Program-made: the position numbers and the translations under genes
The notes under the pieces: generated by a model
Databases searched by the model: none
Told to the model about the DNA's origin: nothing
The model's input: only the letters and a program-made list of their open reading frames with translations
Assembly (NCBI GenBank): GCA_947039485.1
Contig: CAMQZC010000006.1
Span: forward strand, 35,902 to 99,901
Length of the DNA: 64,000 nucleotides
Direction of reading: 5' to 3'
Source: an uncultured Verrucomicrobiales bacterium
GTDB lineage: Bacteria; Verrucomicrobiota; Verrucomicrobiia; Verrucomicrobiales; Akkermansiaceae
In this document: positions 8,796 through 16,390 of the stretch, one piece after another
Position numbering within the stretch: position 1 is the first letter of the stretch
Layout of the letters: each line of letters opens with the position of its first letter

Positions 8796-9845
8796 ATGCG
8801 TCTTCATTCCACCACTGATACTCCTCCATGTGAGGAGTCGCAGAGTGCCTGCAGGGCAGCTGCTGGGCAAGATAACTCAGGGGGGATGATGGAAGATATC
8901 CTCGCTGTGACGAGTGCTAATGCACCCGCGGAGGATGTGGATTGTATGGTGGCTCCCAAGGAGCTTCCTCGCGGCACGCGCTTGCGCAATTACTCGATTA
9001 TTCGAGTGCTTGGTGCTGGTGGCTTTGGGGTGACTTATCTGGCTCGGGAGGATATACTTGATCGCTTGGTGGTGATTAAGGAGCATTTCCCCGATGCGTA
9101 CTGCTACCGCGAGGCCAAGACCATGGCGGTCAAGCTGCGCAATGAGGAGTCAGAGGATCTCTATGCGTGGGCTTTGTTAGCCTTTCTCCGCGAGGTACGC
9201 CTACTCGCAACGCTCAATCATGTTAATATAGCGCGTGTCTTTTCCTATTTTGAGGCTCATGGTACAGCTTACTATGTCTCGGAGTATATTGATGGTATGT
9301 CGTTTGTTGATTTGGCAAAGGATTACAAGGATCATCGAATGAGTATCCCTCAAGACTCCTTGTATGGCTGTATGATACGCCTGCTTGATGCTCTCCATTA
9401 CCTGCATCAGCAGGATGTGCTGCATCGCGATATCAAGCCAGATAACATTATTATCACCAAGGAGGGCATGCCTGTACTCATCGACTTTGGGGCTGCTCGA
9501 GAGGGTGGTACCAATGAGGGTGGTGAGGTGGTTGAGTCCATCGGATTTAGCCCCAGTGAGCAGGGAGGTGATAGTCGTGAGAGTGAGGAGATGGGGCCAT
9601 GGTCAGATATTTACTCATTAGGGGCGACCTTCTACTTCATTCTCGATCCTCAGGCTATGCCCTCTAGTCGCCTACGCGAGCGATATTTTGATACACTTAA
9701 TCCTCTGGCGGAGAACGGGGAGCTGCTCAAGCACTATCACCAACGACTCCTCGCCTCTATTGACCGCGCCTTTGCCCCATCAATTGCTGCCCGATACAAG
9801 TCGGTAGCTGACTGGATTGCCGATTTGCGCGCTGAACCTAGCTAA
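8796..9845 (+). CDS. Eukaryotic-type Ser/Thr protein kinase
   Basis: A 349-residue cytoplasmic kinase. The Gly-rich loop is GAGGFG at 73-78, the ATP-binding Lys is Lys95 (VVIKE), the catalytic loop is HRDIKPDN with Asp212 and Asn217, and the metal-binding DFG is 230-232 (DFGAAR). All key residues are intact, so it should be active. The first 50 or so residues are low-complexity; ATG at 8886 is an alternative start. There is no membrane segment or sensor domain. It lies directly upstream of a gene for a kinase-like membrane protein without catalytic residues, only 10 bp apart, suggesting the two act as a pair. Confidence 0.9.
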   Translation: MRLHSTTDTPPCEESQSACRAAAGQDNSGGMMEDILAVTSANAPAEDVDCMVAPKELPRGTRLRNYSIIRVLGAGGFGVTYLAREDILDRLVVIKEHFPDAYCYREAKTMAVKLRNEESEDLYAWALLAFLREVRLLATLNHVNIARVFSYFEAHGTAYYVSEYIDGMSFVDLAKDYKDHRMSIPQDSLYGCMIRLLDALHYLHQQDVLHRDIKPDNIIITKEGMPVLIDFGAAREGGTNEGGEVVESIGFSPSEQGGDSRESEEMGPWSDIYSLGATFYFILDPQAMPSSRLRERYFDTLNPLAENGELLKHYHQRLLASIDRAFAPSIAARYKSVADWIADLRAEPS

Positions 9846-9855
9846 TAGCAGGCCT

Positions 9856-11340
9856 ATGACTACTAACCCTCCACCTACCCACCAATCCTCTGACTCCCCA
9901 GGAGAGGAATCCATCGCTGAGATGCTCTACAAGACCTCAGCTGATGAGCAAGTTAAGCCCAATCCGATGCCTGCGCAGTCTACCGTAGCAGACTCAACTG
10001 AGGAGGATAACCTGCTTGATAATTTGCTACAAAAGCTCAGTCTCCGTATGAGTATAGAGACGAAGCATGAGGAGCCCATAGCTGAACCAGAGTTAGAGAT
10101 GCAGCCTATCCCTGAGTCTTTGCTTGCTGCTGCGGAGCCCGTGGAGCGTAAGCCTATACCAGCCCTTAACACAAAGAAAGAGCCTGCTGCTGGACCCGCT
10201 GTGGCGCTGGCGGCAACGCCTTCTTTTGTGGCTAGCGCTATTGCGCACGTCATCACCACAGAGAAAGGAACGCCAGATTTGCTACCCAAGCCTGATGAGT
10301 TGCTTTTTGAGGGATGTATGATTGAGGATGTCTCTGCTGTTGAGGAGGATGGGAGCTGTCTTTGTCGCGCGACTGTCGAGGGTGCTGATGCTTGGCTGCG
10401 TCTGAGCACCAAGAAGGATAGGACAGAGTTTTACCGGCAGGCGCGTGCGCTTAGTTGGCTCAATGAGTCGTGCCTGCCCCGCATAAGCTTTGCTCAGGAT
10501 AAGTACTTGATTGAGCTGATTGCGCAGGCTGCTCCTCTGACCGAGTGGCGCGGAGAGCAGGTGAGACTGGACCCCTATAGGATTGGCCGCATCATTCAAA
10601 GCATCCTTAGAGTGCTCTACCAGCTACAGGCGTCAGAGCTGTGTATAGCAGGTATGGATATTGATCATTGTGTTGTCACGTCTGAGGGAGAGTTCAAGCT
10701 TAACAAGCTGAATACGGTCGCCTTAAGCCAAGCTGCATTGAGGTCTCAGCGCGAGAATCTAGCCAAAATATTCTACTACCTCATCCGAGGCGAGCGGGTG
10801 AGCATCGGCTCGCTGGAGCAACCCCTCTCCGAGGATGATAGCCATAGTGAGTACCCCCTTTTTATCCGCCAGCCTCTCGATCGCAGCCTGCAAGGTGAGG
10901 ACGAGTATGAAGAATCCGAGTTGCTCTGCAGCATGGATCAATGGATGGGCTCCAATCAGGCGCCTAGTCATGCACTGCTAGCGCATGAGAAGCATAGGTA
11001 TAGCAGCAACAAGCCTCGCCTGCGCATCGTTATGAGCATCATCGCTGCCACGATCTTTATCGCCGTCCTCATCATCGCTGGCGCCTCCTTCGGTATGAAA
11101 AGTGTGGAGGATGAATCCGAACAACTGCGTATCAGTGAGGAGCTTAAACGCTCATTGATTGTGGATCAATCCATCCAGAAGAATTGGGAGCAAAAGATTA
11201 AACTCCCCTCAAACGTCATTGCGGAAGAACCCCTGATGAAGGGCGCAACGGTGCCCATCTTTGTTGACTGGAGTAGCGCAGGAACGGGCTTACTGGATAG
11301 CGATAAGTTCGTGACCGATGAGGCCGATGAGGCCAAGTAA
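9856..11340 (+). CDS. Membrane protein with a degenerate kinase-like (pseudokinase) domain
   Basis: A 494-residue protein translated from the ATG at 9856, 10 bp after the upstream kinase; the frame is open back to 9817 but that would overlap the kinase. Residues 1-130 are low-complexity and acidic/Pro-rich. A region at about 150-330 resembles a kinase fold: where HRDIKPDN is expected there is GMDIDHCVV (near 265), and in place of DFG there is LNKLN, so no phosphotransfer is expected. A single transmembrane helix lies near residues 390-413 (IVMSIIAATIFIAVLIIAGA), with a short outer C-terminus. Its role may be to anchor or regulate the active kinase encoded next to it; that is inference. Confidence 0.65.
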   Translation: MTTNPPPTHQSSDSPGEESIAEMLYKTSADEQVKPNPMPAQSTVADSTEEDNLLDNLLQKLSLRMSIETKHEEPIAEPELEMQPIPESLLAAAEPVERKPIPALNTKKEPAAGPAVALAATPSFVASAIAHVITTEKGTPDLLPKPDELLFEGCMIEDVSAVEEDGSCLCRATVEGADAWLRLSTKKDRTEFYRQARALSWLNESCLPRISFAQDKYLIELIAQAAPLTEWRGEQVRLDPYRIGRIIQSILRVLYQLQASELCIAGMDIDHCVVTSEGEFKLNKLNTVALSQAALRSQRENLAKIFYYLIRGERVSIGSLEQPLSEDDSHSEYPLFIRQPLDRSLQGEDEYEESELLCSMDQWMGSNQAPSHALLAHEKHRYSSNKPRLRIVMSIIAATIFIAVLIIAGASFGMKSVEDESEQLRISEELKRSLIVDQSIQKNWEQKIKLPSNVIAEEPLMKGATVPIFVDWSSAGTGLLDSDKFVTDEADEAK

Positions 11341-11395
11341 GGCACAGAGCCTCGCTAGCCTTTGCTGATAGTACAGCGTGAGAAAATGAAACACA

Positions 11396-11438
11396 AAGAA
11401 GCGCAGTCCTGAGACTGCGCTTCTTGTTTGAATTTTTG
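11396..11438. terminator. Bidirectional terminator after the pseudokinase gene
   Basis: A perfect 13-bp stem (11396-11408 with 11413-11425, loop CTGA) is followed on the plus strand by a T-rich tail (GTTTGAATTTTT). It lies between two convergent genes and can serve both. Confidence 0.85.
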
Positions 11439-11463
11439 CGCTCTGTAAGGAGCTTATTTTTGA

Positions 11464-11691
11464 TTAGGCTGCGATACCAAAGTGTCGCTGAATATCTGCG
11501 AAGATGCGGTCACGCAGGGTGCGAGCCTTTTCTATGTCGCGTGTCTTAAGCGAGAAGCGCAGGCGCTCAGCCGTTGCATCGGGCTTATGAACAGTCACGT
11601 GACACCACCATACACCACGGTTATTCCACAGGTGATGGTTGGGATTATCGTCATTGATACGCAGTGCGATTTTTGTCTGATGTGGGGTCAT
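11464..11691 (-). CDS. Small protein resembling an integrase Arm DNA-binding domain
   Basis: A 75-residue basic protein. Its pattern GVWWCHVTVH - LRFSLKTRDIEKARTLRDRI resembles the N-terminal Arm domain of tyrosine recombinases (three strands, a SLKT-D--A turn and one helix), but no core-binding or catalytic domain follows. No integrase fragment is seen on either side. It may be a free-standing DNA-binding protein. It is downstream of rpmB on the same strand, separated by about 140 bp containing hairpins. The exact function is unknown. Confidence 0.6.
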   Translation of the reverse strand: MTPHQTKIALRINDDNPNHHLWNNRGVWWCHVTVHKPDATAERLRFSLKTRDIEKARTLRDRIFADIQRHFGIAA

Positions 11692-11736
11692 GTTATTGTT
11701 TTCTATTTTAAAACTCTGACAGAATTTCAGACTCGC

Positions 11737-11811
11737 AACTGGGTTTCTTTGATGAGAAACTCCTAATCACGCGCCCTCTGTCTGTCTTAGAGACATCCAG
11801 CGGGCGTGATT
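11737..11811. other. Two hairpins between rpmB and the small Arm-like gene
   Basis: One inverted repeat pairs GTTTCT with AGAAAC around TTGATG (about 11743-11760). A second pairs AATCACGC with GCGTGATT (about 11765-11811), with an inner TGTCT/AGACA. Neither is followed by a T-run on the minus strand. They may protect the rpmB 3' end or control the downstream small gene. Confidence 0.45.
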
Positions 11812-11829
11812 CGTTCAAAAATATTGAAA

Positions 11830-12108
11830 TTAATAAAGGATACCCGCTTTTTTAAGCGTGTTGTAGGCACCATTCTTGGTGATGGTGCGAAGAGCCTTGC
11901 AGGTGATCTTCATGCGGATGTAACCACCCTTACCGCCATTGAGTTCGGGAACCCAGATGCGCTTTTCTTGAAGATTGGGATAGACGGTACGGTTGACAGT
12001 CTTAGTGACGTGACGGCCGATACCACCCTTTTTCTTAGCAAGACCGGAACGGTGAATGCGGCGGCCCTTGTGAGGGATGGCTAACGTAATGTTGCAGATT
12101 CGGGACAT
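11830..12108 (-). CDS. rpmB: Large ribosomal subunit protein bL28
   Basis: A 92-residue basic protein with the L28 hallmarks: MSRICNIT at the start, H-x-GRRIHRSG, T-x-R-x-PNLQEKRIWVPE and a C-terminal MKITCKALRTI. L28 is a structural component of the 50S subunit near the E site. The Cys5 is retained, but the CxxC zinc pair of some L28 proteins is not. A strong promoter (TTGACG, 16 bp, TATAAT) lies about 40 bp upstream. Unlike in many bacteria, rpmG (L33) is not adjacent. Confidence 0.96.
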   Translation of the reverse strand: MSRICNITLAIPHKGRRIHRSGLAKKKGGIGRHVTKTVNRTVYPNLQEKRIWVPELNGGKGGYIRMKITCKALRTITKNGAYNTLKKAGILY

Positions 12109-12146
12109 AATTGTTTAAATAAAAATTAAGAGTTAAGCGGGTCGCA

Positions 12147-12174
12147 ATTATACATTATTCTGAGTACGCGTCAA
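12147..12174 (-). promoter_or_regulatory. Promoter of rpmB
   Basis: On the minus strand TTGACG (12174-12169), a 16-bp spacer and a consensus TATAAT (12152-12147). Transcription should start at about 12140, giving a leader of about 30 nt. Confidence 0.8.
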
Positions 12175-12233
12175 GTAAAACAACTAAATAGCAGCAAAAA
12201 GAATGAATTTATCCTCAGAAGCGGCCTCGACTA

Positions 12234-12262
12234 TTGACATGAGAGCCCTGTCTCGGTAAAGT
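12234..12262 (+). promoter_or_regulatory. Promoter of the glycosyltransferase gene
   Basis: TTGACA (12234-12239), 17-bp spacer, TAAAGT (12257-12262). The ATG at 12277 is 14 nt after the -10 box, so the leader is only about 8 nt and has no Shine-Dalgarno sequence. Confidence 0.65.
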
Positions 12263-12276
12263 GTTTTTCAATAAAT

Positions 12277-13212
12277 ATGAGCGTTACGCCCCCCCTTTTT
12301 AGCATTATTATCCCAGCTTACAAAGCCGCGGACTATATAGGCGCAACCCTCGTGTCTGTCTATGGGCAGAGTGTGCGAGACTTTGAGATACTTGTCATCA
12401 ACGACGGCTCCCCCGACAATCTACTTGAGGTGCTGGCTAAAGAGTGTGACCCACGGCTGCGTGTCATTAATCAGAGCAATGCAGGAGTGAGTGCCGCGCG
12501 TAACAGGGCAATTGCTGAGGCGCAGGGGAAGTACATTGCCTTGCTCGACAGCGACGATATTTGGCTACCTTGGCATCTAGAGATGGCTCAGCGCGCGCTT
12601 GAAGCCCACCCTGAGCTTGCATGGTACGCCTCGCGCTATCTGCGCATTGAGGGCTCTCTTAGCCCTGAGCAACTGAAGCGCCCCTGCCCAGAGAGTTGTG
12701 GACTGCAAGCCATCAATTGGTACAGTGAAGGCGGCACTCTCATGCTACCCTCCTGCACCGTTATCCGCAGAGAGGGGATGGAGAGTGCTGACTTCTTCCC
12801 CCTCGGAGTAAAGATGTATGAAGACTCGCTGGCTTGGAGTCAATTTGCCCGCAAGCATCCCATGATCGCTCTGCTCGATGATGCTAGCATGCTCTACATC
12901 ATACACGATCAATCCGCCTGTGCTCACTACGACCTCCACGGCTATGACCGTAGTATGGAGGGTACGCTCTGGCAGCAGATGGCCGCGGCAAAGCAGGCGA
13001 CTGATTGTAGTGCTGAGGCGAAAGTTTACTACCGCAGTTTCAAGCTCATGGCCTACTACTATCGCCGCGCCACCCACTGCCGCGCGCCGCGATTCATGAG
13101 ACTTATCATGCGTAGAGTCATCAGAATCGCCTACAATCGAACCGACGCCATGCGCAAGAAGCAGGCGATCGAGAACCGCGTGCAACTTGAGCCTCTGCAT
13201 CCGAAAGCTTAA
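12277..13212 (+). CDS. Family 2 glycosyltransferase
   Basis: A 311-residue GT-A fold enzyme. The N-terminus shows FSIIIPAYKAADYIGATLVSV, the nucleotide-binding VINDGSPDN near residue 45, SNAGVSAARN near 70 and the metal-binding LLDSDDIW near 88-95. Such enzymes transfer a sugar from a nucleotide donor to a surface glycan. The C-terminal third is basic and probably contacts the membrane or acceptor. It stands alone rather than in a polysaccharide cluster, so donor and acceptor cannot be named. Its end overlaps the end of the convergent xth gene by 4 bp. Confidence 0.9.
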   Translation: MSVTPPLFSIIIPAYKAADYIGATLVSVYGQSVRDFEILVINDGSPDNLLEVLAKECDPRLRVINQSNAGVSAARNRAIAEAQGKYIALLDSDDIWLPWHLEMAQRALEAHPELAWYASRYLRIEGSLSPEQLKRPCPESCGLQAINWYSEGGTLMLPSCTVIRREGMESADFFPLGVKMYEDSLAWSQFARKHPMIALLDDASMLYIIHDQSACAHYDLHGYDRSMEGTLWQQMAAAKQATDCSAEAKVYYRSFKLMAYYYRRATHCRAPRFMRLIMRRVIRIAYNRTDAMRKKQAIENRVQLEPLHPKA

Positions 13213-13970
13213 GCCTCAATCTCAATAGAGACGGGACAATGGTCGCTACCCAGCACATCCGCGTGGATCGCGGCAGCCTGTAAACGTGGCAGCAGCACAG
13301 GGCTGATGCCGAAGTAATCAATACGCCAGCCCACATTGCGAGCACGGGCACCCGCGCGGTAACTCCACCAGCTGTAGGCTCCCTCTGCATCGGGGTAGAA
13401 ATGGCGGTAAGTATCAATAAAGCCACCATCGAGCAACTGGCTAAAGCCCTCGCGCTCCTCATCCGAGAAGCCCGCGCTAAAGTGATTTGTCTTGGGGCGA
13501 GCCAGATCAATCTCCTCGTGAGCGACATTGAGATCACCGCAGAAGATGACAGGCTTCTTCTCGGCTAAGCCGTTGAGGTAAGCGCGGAAGGTTGCATCCC
13601 AGACTTGGCGGTAGGGGAGGCGCAGAAGCTCGTTCTTGGAGTTAGGTGTATAAACATTTACAAGATAGAAGCTCTCAAACTCCATGGTCGTGACACGACC
13701 CTCATCATCATGCTCCTCAATACCCATGCCGAGGCTGGTAGAGAGCGGCGCGATGCGCGAGAGGATGAGGACACCTGAGTAGCCGGGGCGTTGGGCGGGG
13801 TTCCAGAGGGCGTGAGGCCAGGCATCGAGCCATTCGCTTTTGACCTGCTCGGGGCGTGCCTTGACCTCTTGGAGGCAGAGGACATCAGGGTTGAGTGTGT
13901 CCATTTGTTCTGCGAGTCCCTTGCCGAGGGTGGCGCGAATGCCGTTGACGTTCCAGCTAATGATTTTCAT
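13209..13970 (-). CDS. xth: Exodeoxyribonuclease III / AP endonuclease
   Basis: A 253-residue enzyme that nicks DNA at abasic sites and trims 3' blocking groups in base-excision repair. Motifs: MKIISWNVNGIRA at the start (metal-site Asn7), LCLQEVKA (Glu34), the GDLNVAHEEIDLARPK stretch with catalytic Asp/Asn in the middle, the WRIDYFGIS region, and GSDHCPVSIEI at the end with the catalytic His. The start at 13970 matches the family N-terminus; the frame is open to 14054 but the extra 28 residues have no homology. It is downstream of the ars-type operon on the same strand, with about 120 bp between. Confidence 0.96.
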   Translation of the reverse strand: MKIISWNVNGIRATLGKGLAEQMDTLNPDVLCLQEVKARPEQVKSEWLDAWPHALWNPAQRPGYSGVLILSRIAPLSTSLGMGIEEHDDEGRVTTMEFESFYLVNVYTPNSKNELLRLPYRQVWDATFRAYLNGLAEKKPVIFCGDLNVAHEEIDLARPKTNHFSAGFSDEEREGFSQLLDGGFIDTYRHFYPDAEGAYSWWSYRAGARARNVGWRIDYFGISPVLLPRLQAAAIHADVLGSDHCPVSIEIEA

Positions 13971-14090
13971 GAGTGGATGGTACAGGAAAGGGGGGGAGCT
14001 GTCAATGATGGATAGCAGGCGCTTTGCCCTTCTCATGGAGTTGCGAGGGGTCACCCTCTGGTAGGTGTTGCCGTGTGTTCTTCTGGTTTT

Positions 14091-15059
14091 TTAGAGCACG
14101 GCGTTGAATAAGTAGCCCGAGATAATCATCATGATGGCGGTCACGCCAAAGAAGATGGCGATGAGCTTGCCTGTCATGACTTTCTTGAGTAGCACGGCTT
14201 CGGGAAGAGAGAGTCCTACGGTGGCCATCATAAAGGCAAGGGCTGTCCCAATTGGCACGCCTTTGCTCACAAAGACTTCAACGAGTGGCACGATGCCCGA
14301 GGCATTGGCATACATAGGCACGGCAAGCAGTACGGCGGCTGGCACGCCCCAGAGGTTGCCTGCTTGTAGGTAGTTCTCAAAGAACCCCTCAGGAACGTAG
14401 CCGTGGATACCTGCCCCGATGGCGATGCCGATGATTACATAGAGGATGACGCCTTTGACGATATTTAGCGCATCATTGGCGATGGCTGGTAGACGACTCC
14501 AAAAGCTGGCTTTGTGCGCGCTTTGGTCTGCTTGATCACCGGCTGGTTTGCTCAGTACTTCCTTGGCCCAGTCAGAGAGTAGGGGGCTGAGGTTGAATCG
14601 CCCAAGTACCCAGCCGCCTAGGGTGCCCAGCAGGACGCCTGTGCAGCCGTAGATGAGGGTGAGCTTCCAACCAAAGCTGCCTAAGAAGACGGCGAGCGCA
14701 ACTTCGTTGACGAGCGGTGAGGTGATGAGGAAGGAGAAGGTGGCGCCCAGTGGGATGCCACCTCGTACAAAGCCGATGAAGAGGGGGATGCTGCTGCAGC
14801 TGCAGAACGGGGTAACGGCGCCAAAGAGGGAGGCGAGGAGGTACTCTAAGCCGTAGAGCTTGCGCGTGGTGAGGAAGTTGCGCACTTTGTCGACGGGAAT
14901 GTAGTCGTTGATGGCGCCCATGAGGAGGCTGATGATGTAGATGAGACAGATGATCTTGATGCTGTCGTAGAAGAAGAAGTGCAGGGACTCTCCGAGTCGG
15001 GTAGCGGGATCAAACTCCATGAAGTCATAGACGAGGATGTCGGCGATTTTTTCAAACAT
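14091..15059 (-). CDS. ArsP/YraQ-family permease, last gene of the ars-type operon
   Basis: A 322-residue inner-membrane protein with eight or more predicted helices in two halves around a hydrophilic loop (about residues 160-195). The family signature TPFCSCSSIPLF is at 84-95 with Cys86 and Cys88 and is followed by GATFSFLITSPLVNE. Characterised members (ArsP) export trivalent organoarsenicals, while others are annotated as DUF318 permeases of unknown substrate. Its position downstream of arsR, arsC and a Cys-rich protein on one strand supports arsenical export. Two hairpins separate it from the upstream gene by about 126 bp, so its expression may be partly separate. Confidence 0.82.
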   Translation of the reverse strand: MFEKIADILVYDFMEFDPATRLGESLHFFFYDSIKIICLIYIISLLMGAINDYIPVDKVRNFLTTRKLYGLEYLLASLFGAVTPFCSCSSIPLFIGFVRGGIPLGATFSFLITSPLVNEVALAVFLGSFGWKLTLIYGCTGVLLGTLGGWVLGRFNLSPLLSDWAKEVLSKPAGDQADQSAHKASFWSRLPAIANDALNIVKGVILYVIIGIAIGAGIHGYVPEGFFENYLQAGNLWGVPAAVLLAVPMYANASGIVPLVEVFVSKGVPIGTALAFMMATVGLSLPEAVLLKKVMTGKLIAIFFGVTAIMMIISGYLFNAVL

Positions 15060-15110
15060 GATGCTTGTAATTGGGGGATGGGGATGGCAGGATTATGGCA
15101 AAACAGTAGT

Positions 15111-15172
15111 TAGAGCCCTCGTTACGAGGGCTCTATTTAGGTGGGGCGGTCGCGGCCGTGGAGGCCGCGTTT
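15111..15172. terminator. Hairpins between the Cys-rich gene and the permease
   Basis: An 11-bp perfect stem with a 3-nt loop (15111-15121 with 15125-15135) and a second GC-rich stem (CGCGGCC...GGCCGCG, about 15150-15170). In the direction of the operon the first is followed after a few bases by TTTT, so it may be a partial terminator that lowers permease transcription. A full stop is not certain. Confidence 0.5.
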
Positions 15173-15185
15173 GTCAACGATAAAG

Positions 15186-15512
15186 TTAGTCGCGCTGGCG
15201 GGTTTCCGATGAGGCTGCTGGGGCAGGCTCGCTCTCTTGCTTGTTGCTGTTGATGAGTTTGATGGCGGTCATGGCGAGGGCGATGATGGCGACAATGATG
15301 ATAATTTTACGTATGGATCCGCAGCAGGTTCCTCCTTTATTTAATGAGCAGCAGCTGCTGCTGCTGTCGCATCCGCCGCTCTCTTCCTTTGTTGGTTGAG
15401 CTTTGCTGCTGCAGCAGGTAGAGGGGGCTTGCGTGGCTTGGGGCTTGCAGCCGCAGCTGGAACCGTTGTTTTCTGTGTTTTTGATGTCCTTCATGTTTGT
15501 GTTTTTGTTCAT
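15186..15512 (-). CDS. Cys-rich single-pass membrane protein of the ars-type operon (novel)
   Basis: Translated from the ATG at 15512 it has 108 residues. Nine cysteines fall in residues 20-64: one CxC (20, 22), three vicinal CC pairs (33/34, 54/55, 63/64) and Cys48, in a Ser/Gly/Lys-rich segment. A transmembrane helix follows at about 70-88 and a polar Pro/Glu tail ends the protein. No family is recognised. Vicinal Cys pairs are the As(III)/Sb(III)-binding feature of the chaperone ArsD, and the gene sits between arsC and an ArsP-like permease, so a membrane-tethered arsenical- or metal-binding role is plausible but inferred. ATG 15494 is an alternative start. The same frame is open upstream through the hexamer repeat to 15647, which would add an (Asn-Thr)n stretch. 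Confidence 0.75.
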   Translation of the reverse strand: MNKNTNMKDIKNTENNGSSCGCKPQATQAPSTCCSSKAQPTKEESGGCDSSSSCCSLNKGGTCCGSIRKIIIIVAIIALAMTAIKLINSNKQESEPAPAASSETRQRD

Positions 15513-15572
15513 GTTAGTGTTAGTGTTAGTGTTAGTGTTAGTGTTAGTGTTAGTGTTAGTGTTAGTGTTAGT
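15513..15572. repeat. Ten tandem copies of the hexamer GTTAGT (ACTAAC on the coding strand)
   Basis: Ten perfect units run from 15513 to 15572. On the coding (minus) strand the first unit supplies the TAA stop of arsC (15568-15570), and the last unit touches the ATG of the Cys-rich gene (15512). The whole space between the two genes is therefore repeat. Perfect short repeats of this length are prone to slippage; gain or loss of units would change leader length in steps of 6 nt without a frameshift. Confidence 0.95.
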
Positions 15573-16032
15573 GTTTATCTCCGCAGCTACTGTGATGGGT
15601 GGCTTTGTAGCTTGCGAGGATGATGGGTATTTGCTGGGCGATTTCATCGCGCACCTGACGGTAGATGTCGAGGATAGCCGCTTCTTCTGTGAGCTCTTTG
15701 CTCATGGCTGGGGGGTCGCCAAAGGGCTGATGCAGTTTGCTCTTGGCTGGGAGGTAGGGGCAGTTCTCCCGTGCGTGTCCGCAGACGGTGATGATGAGAT
15801 CCCAGTCGATTTTGGGCAGTTCTTCAACGAGTTTGGAGCTGTGGGTACTCATGTCAAAGCCAGCTTCATCCATGACACGCAGCATCCATGGATTGAGACC
15901 GTGTTTCTCGAGGCCTGCGGAGTAGACATCTGCGATGTCTCCGATGTATTGTCGGGCGTAGGCTTCAGCCATTTGGCTGCGGCAGGAGTTGCCGGTGCAG
16001 AGGATGACGATGTTGGGTCGTTGAGGGCTCAT
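15568..16032 (-). CDS. arsC: Thioredoxin-coupled arsenate reductase
   Basis: A 154-residue protein of the low-molecular-weight phosphatase fold. It reduces arsenate to arsenite through a three-cysteine relay: Cys12 in the P-loop LCTGNSCRSQ, then Cys84 and Cys91 in VCGHARENCP, matching Cys10, 82 and 89 of the S. aureus enzyme. Thioredoxin restores the disulfide. The ATG at 16032 is 16 bp after the arsR stop and gives the normal N-terminus (MSPQRPNIVILC); the frame runs back into arsR but that part is not homologous. The stop codon is formed by the first unit of the hexamer repeat. Confidence 0.93.
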   Translation of the reverse strand: MSPQRPNIVILCTGNSCRSQMAEAYARQYIGDIADVYSAGLEKHGLNPWMLRVMDEAGFDMSTHSSKLVEELPKIDWDLIITVCGHARENCPYLPAKSKLHQPFGDPPAMSKELTEEAAILDIYRQVRDEIAQQIPIILASYKATHHSSCGDKH

Positions 16033-16048
16033 GTTGTTGCGACTTGAT

Positions 16049-16381
16049 TTAGGTATCGTTGCGGCTGTAGAAGCAGGCGAGGAGTGGAGCGAGGCAGGGG
16101 CTGGCGATGCGGCACATGACCCATTTGCCTCGCTGTTCCGAGACAATGACGCCGCTTTGGCGCAGCTGCTGGAGGTGAGCTGAGATGGTGGACATGTTGC
16201 GCTCAGAGGCCTCTTGGAGCTCGCAGACGCAGCGCTCTCCACTCAGCAGCATCTCGACTATCTTGAGGCGCGTTGGGTGGCCGAGGGCTTTGAATACCTG
16301 CGCGACTTCGAGGCGACGCGCGGCGCTGAAGTTTGTTGCTTCTGTATGTTGGCCGCAAGGTGATGGAGGGGCTGTGTTCAT
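16049..16381 (-). CDS. arsR: ArsR-family metalloregulator
   Basis: A 110-residue winged-helix repressor. The arsenite-binding motif is ERCVCEL with Cys51 and Cys53 (compare ELCVCDL), and the recognition helix is MSTISAHLQQLRQSG. On binding As(III) or a similar metal, proteins of this type release the operator. Several more cysteines occur at the C-terminus (CRIASPCLAPLLACF) and could add to the sensor site. It is the first gene of the leftward operon and its start codon is 9 nt after a consensus -10 box, so it very likely represses its own promoter at 16391-16418. Confidence 0.94.
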   Translation of the reverse strand: MNTAPPSPCGQHTEATNFSAARRLEVAQVFKALGHPTRLKIVEMLLSGERCVCELQEASERNMSTISAHLQQLRQSGVIVSEQRGKWVMCRIASPCLAPLLACFYSRNDT

Positions 16382-16390
16382 CTGGATCTT

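Noticed and set aside
11464..11691. Remnant of an integrated phage or island
   Set aside because: No catalytic integrase part, no direct repeats and no phage genes nearby.
15513..15572. Telomere-like or CRISPR-like repeat
   Set aside because: The unit is TTAGTG rather than TTAGGG, and there are no spacers; it is a plain tandem hexamer.
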